From: a virus
Virus record (IMG/VR): IMGVR_UViG_3300031977_002105
Span: 1-25,705 of that record
DNA: 25,705 nucleotides
Direction: 5' to 3' (one strand)
In this document: piece after piece, positions 6,761-15,091 of the stretch
Layout: every line of letters begins with the position of its first letter
Numbering within the stretch: the first letter of the stretch is position 1
Translations under genes and position numbers: made by a program
Notes under the pieces: generated by a model
Database searches by the model: none
The model's input: only the letters and a program-made list of their open reading frames with translations
Told to the model about the DNA's origin: nothing

Positions 6761-8515
6761 ATGTCAGTAACTAAAGAACAAATAGATAAAGAGTTATCAT
6801 CGTCTAAAAGTAGAGTCTCATATAATAATGTTGAGACCGCATCTTCTAACGTCAAAGAAACTTTTGACAATGTTAAAAAAACAGAGGTCGGTAAAAATAC
6901 CGGCGAAGTTATTGGAGGCATTCAGTCAGTCACAAGTAAAACAGATGATTTAAATAATACGATAAACAATACACCGACTGAAGGCCTGGTCACTTCTGGA
7001 GCATTAGACGCTGTTAACCCTGCACTAAACACTGACATCGGTGGACTGAGTGCGCCCATTGGTGTTCCAGTATCGATTACCTATACTGACAGTGGTGCAG
7101 TTGATACAATTGATACGAGCAGTAAAAAAACCAGTGGTTCCCTATCTTCTATTCTTAGCGGCATAACTGGGTTGGGTGTAGCACCTGGTTATCTACAAAA
7201 TATGATATCTAACGCTAACTCAAAAGGACTGAACACTTCTTTAAATTCTGTTAATGGTAAAGTCGGTGCGTTTTCAAGTATCTCTTCGGTGAATGCACTA
7301 TCGTCCAGAACACAAAGTGTTATAAACACTATTACCTCAAACGCTTCTACTGACGGTTCATCCATATCGAGCACGTATCTTAATAATTTTTCTACTGAAG
7401 GAACAAGTGCAATTAACGATGTCGCTATCACAGTAACCAAAGCCACATCTGCTTCAAAAACGCTAAATGTTCTCGAAGCAATTTCTGGTACTAAAGGTTC
7501 TGATGTTCTCCCCCAAGTTAGAAACTACAAGAATACTAGAGCTGGCGTTGTTAATCAAAGAAACAAATTCCTTTCTGATTTAAACAGAGCGATTCCTTTA
7601 AATAATCTTGGGTTTATGCAAAACGTGGTTCGGAAGATAGACCCAGCAAGTTTGGATACTGTATTCACAGTCAATAAGATCATTTTAGAAGAAAACGAAA
7701 AAGCGGAAATAATCGAATTATCTCAAGGATCACCACAACAAAAACTAAAAGCTAAAAACATATTACGTAAGAAGACCGGAAAAACAACAAGAGAAATTGA
7801 AGAGTTTTTGAATCAACTGGATTCCACGGTTGCGGGTTCTGTTATTGTTGATACCTCGAACAGTGTATTCGAAGATCCGTTTTCTATTGGTGGCACAGAT
7901 GGTCAATGGAACAATGGTGTTGGTGCTGAAGATTTTACATTTTCCTTTATATCTTCAGTTGAAGAACTCGACGCAGAGTTTCGTTCTATTTTTAGAGAAG
8001 TTACTGAAATGGTTGTTCATTGGACAGAAACATATTCTAACTCCAACATAGGTGCTGAAGAAATTAATAAAACACAACTTGCACTTGGTTTAGACGGTAT
8101 TGGATATCACTATGTGATACGAAGAGATGGTTCTGTTCAACGAGGTCGCCCAGTAAATAATCAGGGACAACACGCTGATATTAATGGTCACAACGAAAGA
8201 AGTATTGGTGTTGTGTTCGTTGGAGGTATTAATGCGCCAACAGGAACACCTAATCCGTTAGAATATAAATCTGTCAATTCATTGACTAGGAGTCAGTTTA
8301 CCTCATTTCAAGAAATATGTAAAGCGTTTTATCGTGTTTTTCCTGGAGGACAGATTCTTGGACATAACGATCTAGATCCCCTTGAAGATGACCCTGGTTT
8401 CGATGTTAGGGATTTCTGTGAAGATGTGTTCGGTAAGAAGTCTTTATTTGTTGATACTACCAGTGAAAGTCCATTTACGGCTGCACAGATTAATCAGACA
8501 GAAGTTCCATCATGA
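6761..8515 (+). CDS. Baseplate-associated N-acetylmuramoyl-L-alanine amidase
   Basis: A 584-aa protein with a C-terminal amidase_2 (T7 lysozyme-type) domain, which cuts the amide bond between MurNAc and the stem peptide. Ligands and active-site features are intact: VVHWTET with H420, GIGYHYVIRRDG with Y449, HNERSIGVVFVGG with H477, and GHNDLDP with H535 followed by DDPGFDV with D544 in the place where T7 lysozyme has Cys. Residues 1-225 are Ser/Thr/Asn-rich and low in complexity, perhaps a fibrous or flexible arm. Residues 225-370 are helical and charged. It sits between the OB/lysozyme gene and the spike gene and overlaps the latter by ATGA. It is therefore likely a virion-borne wall-cutting enzyme used at injection, not a free endolysin. 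Enzyme family is sure; virion location is inferred. Confidence 0.85.
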   Translation: MSVTKEQIDKELSSSKSRVSYNNVETASSNVKETFDNVKKTEVGKNTGEVIGGIQSVTSKTDDLNNTINNTPTEGLVTSGALDAVNPALNTDIGGLSAPIGVPVSITYTDSGAVDTIDTSSKKTSGSLSSILSGITGLGVAPGYLQNMISNANSKGLNTSLNSVNGKVGAFSSISSVNALSSRTQSVINTITSNASTDGSSISSTYLNNFSTEGTSAINDVAITVTKATSASKTLNVLEAISGTKGSDVLPQVRNYKNTRAGVVNQRNKFLSDLNRAIPLNNLGFMQNVVRKIDPASLDTVFTVNKIILEENEKAEIIELSQGSPQQKLKAKNILRKKTGKTTREIEEFLNQLDSTVAGSVIVDTSNSVFEDPFSIGGTDGQWNNGVGAEDFTFSFISSVEELDAEFRSIFREVTEMVVHWTETYSNSNIGAEEINKTQLALGLDGIGYHYVIRRDGSVQRGRPVNNQGQHADINGHNERSIGVVFVGGINAPTGTPNPLEYKSVNSLTRSQFTSFQEICKAFYRVFPGGQILGHNDLDPLEDDPGFDVRDFCEDVFGKKSLFVDTTSESPFTAAQINQTEVPS

Positions 8516-9966
8516 CAACATTACTAGACAATTTTAAAAACAGAATTAAATCATTAGGAACTGGTAAAGAAGAAACTCAGGGTGTTCCTAGAGAAGGTTT
8601 CAATGAAGCTTCTGGGGAATTTCCTAAAAGAGATTACTTCTTTGGTTCTTCTATTAATAAATCAGCAAGGGGCGAAACGGCACAAAATCTCTTTGCAGGT
8701 GGTGGAGACTACGACGTATCCATAAAATTTTCTGATCAAAAACCCTCATTGTTTCCTTACAATCAGGTTCAAGAAACAACTTCTGGTCATGCGATTCATG
8801 TAGACGATACACCTGGTGGTGAACGAATACTCATCAAACACCGAACAGGTGCGGGTTTAGAACTTAGAGCAGACGGTAGTGTTTTATTTTCATCTGTCAA
8901 TAAGAAAGTATCTGTTACTGGTGGCGATGATGTTGTGATTGTTGAAGGTCAAGCAGACCTTGTATACAAAGGCAATGTCAATGTCAAGATTGCTGGTGAT
9001 TACAACCTTGAAGTAGAAGGAAATATTAACATCACTACGGCTGGTAATAAGACAGAAAAGATTCACCGTAACCACACCAAGACAGTTGATGAAAATCAGA
9101 ATCACGTGGTAAAAGGTTCTCGTTCTCTTCGAGTAGTAGATGTTAATACAGAAACATTATTATCAGACCGCAATGTATTTGTCAAGGGCGAACAGAAGAA
9201 TTATGTTGAAGGTAGTGTAGAGTTTACTAGTGGAGATAAGTTGATTACTACTGCCGTAAACGAATGGGTCGCCTCTTCACAGGTCGCAATGTTAGACGCT
9301 GATACTGTTTCCGTGATTGGTGTGACAGGAACGATTGGTGGTCAGTTAATAGATCACTACGGTAAAGTCTTCTCAGGTCCTCCCGGCGGTTCTGGTTTGG
9401 GTGGCACAACACACTACGGTACTTTTATCGGTAAAGCGACGGAGGCAATCACGTCAGACTTTGCAAACAAGGCAGGAGAATCTTCATGGGCTAAATCTGC
9501 TCCGGCTGAAGTAGGAACAGCAACAGGTGCTTCTAAGACAAGGAATCCTAAAACTTATCCAACCAAGATGCCTTACGTTCAAATTGAACCCACAGCAGAT
9601 ATGCCAACAACCGCAATCATAACACCTTTACTTTCGTCTGGCAACTATGGAATAAGAAACGTTGCTGTTGATCCTGGCGATGAACTTAAATTAGAGATTT
9701 TAAAAACTGATGATTATGATGGACTGTTCAATCGGGAACCCTCTATTCACGAAATTCGTTCTAAACTAAGAGACCCTGCAAACTTACAAAATTCAAATTT
9801 GATTGGTGCGTTGATTGGTGAAGGTAGATTGTCTAGTAAGTATTCCGAAATTAGACCCTCAAGAATAGGTAGAGCATACAATAAAAACCCAAGCTTACAA
9901 TTTGGTAGAAATCTTCTGGGCAACAACCCGGCTGAAAATAGAAGTAAGAGGTTCACTCCATCATGA
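8512..9966 (+). CDS. Beta-helical baseplate spike (gp5 C-terminal-like)
   Basis: A 484-aa protein equivalent to the membrane-piercing needle that forms the C-terminal third of T4 gp5. Residues 85-130 (SGHAIHVDDTPGGERILIKH, GAGLELRADGSVLF) are the entry region common to gp5/VgrG-type spikes. About residues 130-265 are short VxG-type strand repeats (VEGQADLVYKGNVNVKIAG, YNLEVEGNINITTAG, VVKGSRSLRVVD, FVKGEQKNYVEGSVEF), as expected for a triple-stranded beta-helix. A Gly-rich stretch (289-303) and roughly 180 further residues follow, including EIRSKLRDPAN, so the helix is not the end of the protein. No PAAR tip or metal-binding HxH is evident. It is coupled by ATGA to both neighbours. Confidence 0.8.
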   Translation: MTTLLDNFKNRIKSLGTGKEETQGVPREGFNEASGEFPKRDYFFGSSINKSARGETAQNLFAGGGDYDVSIKFSDQKPSLFPYNQVQETTSGHAIHVDDTPGGERILIKHRTGAGLELRADGSVLFSSVNKKVSVTGGDDVVIVEGQADLVYKGNVNVKIAGDYNLEVEGNINITTAGNKTEKIHRNHTKTVDENQNHVVKGSRSLRVVDVNTETLLSDRNVFVKGEQKNYVEGSVEFTSGDKLITTAVNEWVASSQVAMLDADTVSVIGVTGTIGGQLIDHYGKVFSGPPGGSGLGGTTHYGTFIGKATEAITSDFANKAGESSWAKSAPAEVGTATGASKTRNPKTYPTKMPYVQIEPTADMPTTAIITPLLSSGNYGIRNVAVDPGDELKLEILKTDDYDGLFNREPSIHEIRSKLRDPANLQNSNLIGALIGEGRLSSKYSEIRPSRIGRAYNKNPSLQFGRNLLGNNPAENRSKRFTPS

Positions 9967-10553
9967 TATATCTTGTTGACCCCGTATACAATCCGAACTT
10001 TCAGTCGGAAATTACTTCCGCAACACCTCTTGCACCTGGTATTACCATAGCCAAGTTTCTAGGGTCTAAGGGTTCTCGTTTACAGTTTGAACAAATGACT
10101 GGTGATAAAAAACTTATCGCACGCCAACTCTATCTTCAGGCGGAAGTAATGCGAACAGTAATCACGAACAAAACTTTTGAAAAAAACCGATTGATTGTGT
10201 CAGAAGGTTTATATAAACCAGCGCCTGGAGAAACACCTACAAGAAACTCCATTAACGATTACAAACAAACTGGACGTGCGATTGTTTATCAATTACTTGG
10301 AGAAGACGGTAAGATCGATTTTGAGAACTCGTTTGAACTATCCGTGTATTGGAAAGACTTTTTGAAGTATCAAGAACTTATTCTTGATTACGATACATAT
10401 GACCCTTCAGGTGAACTCAGTTGTCAACTAGTAATGATTATGCCAGTGGCAAATGAAAACTTCGATTTATCGTTTAGTAAGAACTTGAAAACTACGTACA
10501 ATGGATATACTTTATCCCTCAATGAAGTTATTGAAGTATTAAAACCCATATAA
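9963..10553 (+). CDS. Conserved baseplate-region protein, possible inactive M15-like peptidase fold
   Basis: A 196-aa protein, not recognised with certainty. Its segment order resembles M15 D,D-carboxypeptidase-like domains: a helix with AEVMRTVI (60-67), LIVSEGLYKP (77-86) where M15_3 enzymes have a VxSGYRSP strand, YKQTGRAIVY (100-109) where they have SxHxxGxAxD, and YQELILDYDTYD (136-147) resembling FDQLIxEyG. The metal ligands are all gone: the His position is K101, the Asp position V108, and the final HVS strand reads LSCQLVM (152-158). If the relation is real, the protein is structural or binding, not enzymatic. It is coupled by ATGA to the spike gene and its stop codon overlaps a late promoter for gp25. 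The M15 link is my inference. Confidence 0.45.
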   Translation: MIYLVDPVYNPNFQSEITSATPLAPGITIAKFLGSKGSRLQFEQMTGDKKLIARQLYLQAEVMRTVITNKTFEKNRLIVSEGLYKPAPGETPTRNSINDYKQTGRAIVYQLLGEDGKIDFENSFELSVYWKDFLKYQELILDYDTYDPSGELSCQLVMIMPVANENFDLSFSKNLKTTYNGYTLSLNEVIEVLKPI

Positions 10554-10556
10554 ATA
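10549..10556 (+). promoter_or_regulatory. T4-type late promoter core TATAAATA (gp25)
   Basis: A perfect box overlapping the stop codon of the preceding gene (10551-10553) and lying 26 bases before the gp25 ATG at 10583, the same geometry as at 2540 and 14009. Confidence 0.75.
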
Positions 10557-10582
10557 AAATTAATATTTTCGAGTAACAGTAA

Positions 10583-11026
10583 ATGACATCTAGAGTTTTT
10601 TCATTAGAAGATGCTAATATCTCCAAAATTAGTGTCACTAGTACAAGGATTAAACCGTATAAAGATTTAGATTTGTCTTTTACTGCTAGTGATGTGGGCA
10701 ATATTTTCAAAAAAACTGAAGGTGCTGCAGTAAAACAAGCAATAAAAACCTTATTGAATTCAAATAAACTGGATAAACCATTTGATCCTAACTTTGGAGT
10801 TGATTTGCGGCGGTTTTTGTTTGAACTTGCTGACGGACAAACAGGGGGGAGAATAACAGAACGAGTTAAATCTACGATAGAAGCTTATGAACCAAGAGCA
10901 TCAGTACGTTCTATAAAAGTAGGTGTACAAGAAGATATTAACGCAGTGAACGTTCTACTCACATTCTCGATAAAAAATACAGATCAAACTATAACATTAG
11001 AAACCACAATTTCGAGGTTAAGATAA
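10583..11026 (+). CDS. 25: gp25-like baseplate wedge protein
   Basis: A 147-aa member of the GpW/gp25 family (T4 gp25 is 132 aa). gp25 forms the core bundle of the wedge with gp6 and contacts the sheath. Typical features are VKQAIKTLLNSNKLDKPFDPNFG (about 50-72), where the fold begins, LRRFLFE, and the EPR motif (E103-P104-R105) followed by ASVRSIKVGV and two closing strands. It starts 26 bases after a late promoter, and its stop codon directly abuts the gp6 ATG (TAAATG). The SD is weak. Identity and synteny with gp6 make this a secure call. Confidence 0.92.
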   Translation: MTSRVFSLEDANISKISVTSTRIKPYKDLDLSFTASDVGNIFKKTEGAAVKQAIKTLLNSNKLDKPFDPNFGVDLRRFLFELADGQTGGRITERVKSTIEAYEPRASVRSIKVGVQEDINAVNVLLTFSIKNTDQTITLETTISRLR

Positions 11027-12895
11027 ATGTCAACCACTATTAAGTCAACTGCTTTAGATTTTAATACTATTAAAAATAATCTAAAGACATTTTTTGAGGC
11101 ACAAAGTGAATTTACCGATTATGACTTCGAAGCTTCTGGTTTATCTAATTTGTTAGATGTTCTTGCGTATAATACTCACTATAATGCGCTTATTGCTAAC
11201 TATGCTCTAAACGAATCTTTTCTTGGTACAGCACAACTTCGCAGTTCGATTGTAGCCCTCGCATCAGCCATTGGTTATATTCCTGGTTCAAGAACATCTT
11301 CTAGTGCGAAAGTAGAACTAACAGCAAGTTTGGATGTTGGAAACGAACCCGCTACAATCACTATTCCTAGAAATTTTAAATTTAACGCTACTATCGATGA
11401 TGTATCCTACTCGTTTATTACGACAGAAGCTGTTAGTGCTTCTTATAATCAGGGTGTCTATTCTTTCCAACTTTCTAGTGGCGACAATCCAGAACAAATT
11501 CAAATTTACGAAGGTGCTATTAAAACTCGTACATTCCTAGTTGGTTCTTCTGACGAAAATGAAATATATGTTATTCCCGATAAAAATCTTGACAGGTCTA
11601 CCGTGTTTGTTCGTGTTTATGATACGCCATCATCAACAGATTTTCAGTTGTATACACCAATTAACGAAGCGACTGAAATTACTGAAAGTTCGTTGATTTA
11701 TGTTTTAAAAGAAACTCCGAACGGGTTTTTTGAGTTGTCGTTTGGTAATGGTAATACTTTGGGCCCGACACCCGAAGCAGGTAATAAAATCGTCGTAGAG
11801 TATATCAGTTGTAGTGGTAGTGTTGCTAATGGTGGTAAAGTGTTCACAGCGGCAGAAAAATTAAGTGTCACATTAACCAATAGTGAAATTGCCGAAGTTG
11901 ATGTTATTGCCACAACAATTTCTAATTCGTCCGGTGGTGCAGAAAAAGAAACGAACGAATCGATTAAAAAGAATGCACCGTTTCAGTATACCACACAGAA
12001 CAGAATGGTGGTCGCGGGAGATTACTCAACTCTTGTGTTTGCTAGATTTAGACAATACATTGAAGAAATTAATTCTTGGGGTGGAGAAGATAATGATCCA
12101 CCTGAATATGGTGCGGTCTATATGAGTATACGATGGAGAGCTGGTTTGTCTGCGTCTGACATATCCGATTTAAAAATTTCTATTGAAAATTATGTCAATC
12201 AACTATCTATTGTTTCTTGGCAGTTAAGGTTCCTAGATCCAATCACCACTTATATAGAAACAGCAGTATACTATCAATATAACCCAAGATTTACTACGTT
12301 AGGTTTAAATGCAATTAAGAACCTTGTTGGTGCTGCAGTTGAGAATTATTTCAATGCAACTATCGGAAGTTTTGGACAATCATTTAGACGTTCCAATTTG
12401 TTAACCCAAGTTGATAATGTCGATCCTTCAGTTCTTTCAAGTAGAGCTGATATTAAAATGCAACAAAGACTAACACCAACTGGACTTAACGGCAGCGGAC
12501 AAGAAATAAGTCTTTTGGGGAAACAGTCCAATTACAATTTCTACTTCCCACAAGATATTGCTTCGCCTGAAAATTTAGATGTAGTGGTTTCATCTTCACA
12601 ATTTAAACTGAATGGTAAAACGTGTTTTATCAGAAACCGTTCTCGAAGCACCGTTTTACAAGTAGTTCAAACAGGAACTTTAGTCCCCCTTGTTGACAAT
12701 GTTGGTGAATATTTTACCGATGGTCGAGTTCGATTAATTTCTTTACAAATAGACAGTATTTTAGGTGGTGATGATTTTCTCAAAATCTCTATTGTTCCTG
12801 GAAATCAAAGTGCTGTTTCGCCATCTAGAAATAACATCCTTCTGTTTGATGATGAAATTTCCTTTGAAACGCCTGTAGAAGTAACGAGTACTTAA
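11027..12895 (+). CDS. 6: gp6-like baseplate wedge protein (baseplate J family)
   Basis: A 622-aa protein close to T4 gp6 (660 aa), which dimerises to form the inner ring of the baseplate and pairs with gp25. The N-terminus shows the conserved pattern DFNTIKNNLKTFFEAQSEF then DYDFEASGLSNLLDVLAYNT (about residues 12-50) and SFLGTAQLRSSIVALASAIGY. The middle has NRMVVAGDYSTLVFARFRQY (about 325-344), the part shared with baseplate J proteins. The SD GAGG (11014-11017) is nine bases upstream of the ATG. It follows gp25 without a gap and leads into the gp7-like gene four bases later. Confidence 0.92.
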   Translation: MSTTIKSTALDFNTIKNNLKTFFEAQSEFTDYDFEASGLSNLLDVLAYNTHYNALIANYALNESFLGTAQLRSSIVALASAIGYIPGSRTSSSAKVELTASLDVGNEPATITIPRNFKFNATIDDVSYSFITTEAVSASYNQGVYSFQLSSGDNPEQIQIYEGAIKTRTFLVGSSDENEIYVIPDKNLDRSTVFVRVYDTPSSTDFQLYTPINEATEITESSLIYVLKETPNGFFELSFGNGNTLGPTPEAGNKIVVEYISCSGSVANGGKVFTAAEKLSVTLTNSEIAEVDVIATTISNSSGGAEKETNESIKKNAPFQYTTQNRMVVAGDYSTLVFARFRQYIEEINSWGGEDNDPPEYGAVYMSIRWRAGLSASDISDLKISIENYVNQLSIVSWQLRFLDPITTYIETAVYYQYNPRFTTLGLNAIKNLVGAAVENYFNATIGSFGQSFRRSNLLTQVDNVDPSVLSSRADIKMQQRLTPTGLNGSGQEISLLGKQSNYNFYFPQDIASPENLDVVVSSSQFKLNGKTCFIRNRSRSTVLQVVQTGTLVPLVDNVGEYFTDGRVRLISLQIDSILGGDDFLKISIVPGNQSAVSPSRNNILLFDDEISFETPVEVTST

Positions 12896-12899
12896 ACTA

Positions 12900-14006
12900 A
12901 TGGCTCACTTTGGATACAAAGAGACTAATCGTCGAGAACTTTCTTTATATGATAGGAAAGTTAAAGATGTTTTGCCGGATCATTTCATCGAAGATTATCC
13001 TCAATTTATCACTTTCCTGGAAAAGTATTACGAGTGGGTAGAAAGTGAAGAATCGCCAGCTGAACTGGTGGACCACCTTTTCGAAACAAAAGATATTGTC
13101 GAAACGGATTTATCTCTCTTATCTTTTTTAGAAGACGAATTGTTGTTGGGAGAAAGTTATTTCCAAGGGTTTCCAGACAAAAGAGGCGCAGCACAAATTG
13201 CAAGTAACCTCTATAGATCAAAAGGTTCTAAACTTGCTATTCAACAGTTTTTCCGTTCGTTCTTTGGCGAAGATCCGGACGTTGTGTATACGAAAGAAAA
13301 TATCTTTCTTTTAAACAATTCGGAAATTGGCCCGTTAAGTAATCGTTTTATAACAGACGATAAACTATATCAAACGTTTGCCATTCTAATCAAGATAGGC
13401 ATTCCTATTACTGTTTGGCGGGAAGTGTATAAACTTTTTGTTCATCCAGCTGGATTTTATTTGTCAGGTCAGATCCAAGCAATTGGCGAGGCTGGGTTTG
13501 GTGGGTCTCCGTTTGATGGTTATGATGAAATGGATAGTGCAGGACCGTTAGACCCAGTACTTATACTCTTAACAGATTCCGCACAGTTTTCGGTATTGTC
13601 AGCATCACAAGACGAACTCAGTCATTATGCTATTTACGACTCTACATATACTGGAGGTCTTGGTAAAGTTAAGGTTTCTTTGGATAGATATCATGTAAAC
13701 CAATTCGAAGAGTACACATTAAATCCTTTGGCCACATTCTCACCAACCACATTAAAAATGTTGGGCGGTTTTGTGGTACCAGGAGAAAGAGACGCATATG
13801 CTGGTGTTGATGGTAATAATGCACTAGTCGGTAACATTGGTGTTGATTACGATTCTTCATATGTAACACCGAAACTTGCTTCCTTCGATATGGATAGTAG
13901 TGCACATGCTGATCAAATCTTGGGTAGTGTAATAGACTTCTCTATGAATTCAGATTCATCATTAACAACCTTTATGGGAACTTTTGCAACATTCGATAGA
14001 AAATAA
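12900..14006 (+). CDS. Short gp7-like baseplate wedge protein
   Basis: A 368-aa protein in the position of gp7, right after gp6. Its first ~190 residues carry a pattern seen at the start of wedge proteins of T4-like marine phages: LPDHFIEDYPQFITFLEKYYEWVE, then DIVETDLSLLSFLEDEL, then KRGAAQIASNLYRSKGSKLAIQQFFRSFFGEDP, probably a helical domain. The remainder (about 200-368) is beta-rich and Asp/Ser-rich with no domain I recognise. T4 gp7 has 1032 residues, so this is only about a third of that length. The other parts of gp7 are missing or sit in another protein such as the 2001-aa neighbour. It ends two bases before a late promoter. gp7 equivalence is inferred from order and N-terminal pattern. 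Confidence 0.6.
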   Translation: MAHFGYKETNRRELSLYDRKVKDVLPDHFIEDYPQFITFLEKYYEWVESEESPAELVDHLFETKDIVETDLSLLSFLEDELLLGESYFQGFPDKRGAAQIASNLYRSKGSKLAIQQFFRSFFGEDPDVVYTKENIFLLNNSEIGPLSNRFITDDKLYQTFAILIKIGIPITVWREVYKLFVHPAGFYLSGQIQAIGEAGFGGSPFDGYDEMDSAGPLDPVLILLTDSAQFSVLSASQDELSHYAIYDSTYTGGLGKVKVSLDRYHVNQFEEYTLNPLATFSPTTLKMLGGFVVPGERDAYAGVDGNNALVGNIGVDYDSSYVTPKLASFDMDSSAHADQILGSVIDFSMNSDSSLTTFMGTFATFDRK

Positions 14007-14008
14007 CT

Positions 14009-14016
14009 TATAAATA
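14009..14016 (+). promoter_or_regulatory. T4-type late promoter core TATAAATA (gp10-like/gp8 genes)
   Basis: A perfect box in the 36-bp gap between the gp7-like and gp10-like genes, 26 bases before the ATG at 14043. Confidence 0.75.
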
Positions 14017-14042
14017 ACAACTAAGGTAAATTGGATTAAAAC

Positions 14043-15053
14043 ATGACAAGGCAGATTATTTCTATTGGTTCACAGGCCAACGATGGAACGGGGGACACCC
14101 TCCGTGATGGTGCTGTTAAAATCAATTCTAACTTCCAAGAAATTTATGAGACGTTCGGTCCTGATGGTTTAATTATTGGGACAAGAATCGATTTTGATAG
14201 CGCAAGTCTTAATTTCCTTGATGTTAGTTTAACGAACGCTACCAATTTAAGTGCAGAAGGACCTACGCAAAACAACTTTATTGTTTTTCCAGACTATTCA
14301 GCAAATGTGGTTCTCGATTCAGCTTCTCAAACTTTATTGAACAAGTCTCTAGATTCATGTGTTCTTATTAACCCATTAATCGCAGATGCTTCACAAACAC
14401 ATTACTATAATGTTAAAAGTGGTGAACTATCTGCTTCTCATAATGTATATTTACCGATTCTTACTGACAGCGATACGTTCGTCGTTGCTAATCAGACACA
14501 GACGATAAAAAACAAAACACTGGATTCCTGCTCAATAATCAACGCTATTATACCGGATGGCGATTGGAACGATGCTTCGGGTAATACTATCCTCAGTTTT
14601 GACAATGCAGTAAACGCAGTAGATTATATAGTTATAAGAAACGCTGATGCTGGAGCTTCTGTAGATTTAGAAACGCGTGGTTCAAGTGGAAACATTGATT
14701 TAAGACTTTTGCCTAAAGGTTCTGGTGCAGTAGAATTAGCAGGAAATGTGGTGTTTGGAGATGGAACGATTCCACCGCTGAATACAACTGGTCAAGCTCT
14801 AGCAACAAATGAACCGTTTCTTATTATATCATACAACGGTGGATCAGAAACTTATACCTTACCCAATGGAGTATCTAAAGGTCAGGTAATTTATATTTTA
14901 AATCAAGCGGCCGGGCAGAATCATACTATAAGTCCAACAACCTTTGCACAAGGAAGTTCGTTCACTCTTAATAGCAACACGATTGCACATATGTTGTGGG
15001 ACGGTTCTACGTGGTATGTAATTAATCAAAGTGATGTAACGATAACTCCATAA
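14043..15053 (+). CDS. gp9/gp10-like baseplate wedge or fibre connector
   Basis: A 336-aa protein whose start, SIGSQANDGTGDTLRDG then VKINSNFQEIYETFG (residues 7-39), matches the shared N-terminal motif of T4 gp9 and gp10 (DDGTGDYLRKGGIKINENF in gp10). Those proteins attach short and long tail fibres to the wedge. The middle contains two related segments, LLNKSLDSCVLIN (about 99-111) and IKNKTLDSCSIIN (about 155-167), typical of fibre-like beta repeats. The last ~80 residues (FLIISYNGGSETYTLPNGV, then GQVIYILNQAAGQ, AHMLWDGSTWYVIN) resemble the small beta-domain that follows the motif in T4 gp10. It has its own late promoter and lies just before gp8. Connector role is inferred. Confidence 0.65.
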   Translation: MTRQIISIGSQANDGTGDTLRDGAVKINSNFQEIYETFGPDGLIIGTRIDFDSASLNFLDVSLTNATNLSAEGPTQNNFIVFPDYSANVVLDSASQTLLNKSLDSCVLINPLIADASQTHYYNVKSGELSASHNVYLPILTDSDTFVVANQTQTIKNKTLDSCSIINAIIPDGDWNDASGNTILSFDNAVNAVDYIVIRNADAGASVDLETRGSSGNIDLRLLPKGSGAVELAGNVVFGDGTIPPLNTTGQALATNEPFLIISYNGGSETYTLPNGVSKGQVIYILNQAAGQNHTISPTTFAQGSSFTLNSNTIAHMLWDGSTWYVINQSDVTITP

Positions 15054-15058
15054 TAAAT

Positions 15059-15066
15059 GATGAATA
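15059..15066 (+). promoter_or_regulatory. Possible weak late promoter before gp8
   Basis: GATGAATA differs from TATAAATA at two positions, yet stands 25 bases before the gp8 ATG, where the perfect boxes of other genes lie (25-26 bases). It is followed by AAATTAAC, much like the AAATTAAT that follows the gp25 box. Tentative. Confidence 0.25.
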
Positions 15067-15091
15067 AAATTAACAACAAGGTTAAACAGAA

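Noticed and set aside
5812-9966. Reading the three spike genes as a frameshifted or broken gp5
   Set aside because: Each ORF is full length with a sensible domain, and starts and stops are arranged as coupled genes (gap of 4 bases, then ATGA). An amidase domain with intact ligands lies between, so this is organisation and not decay.
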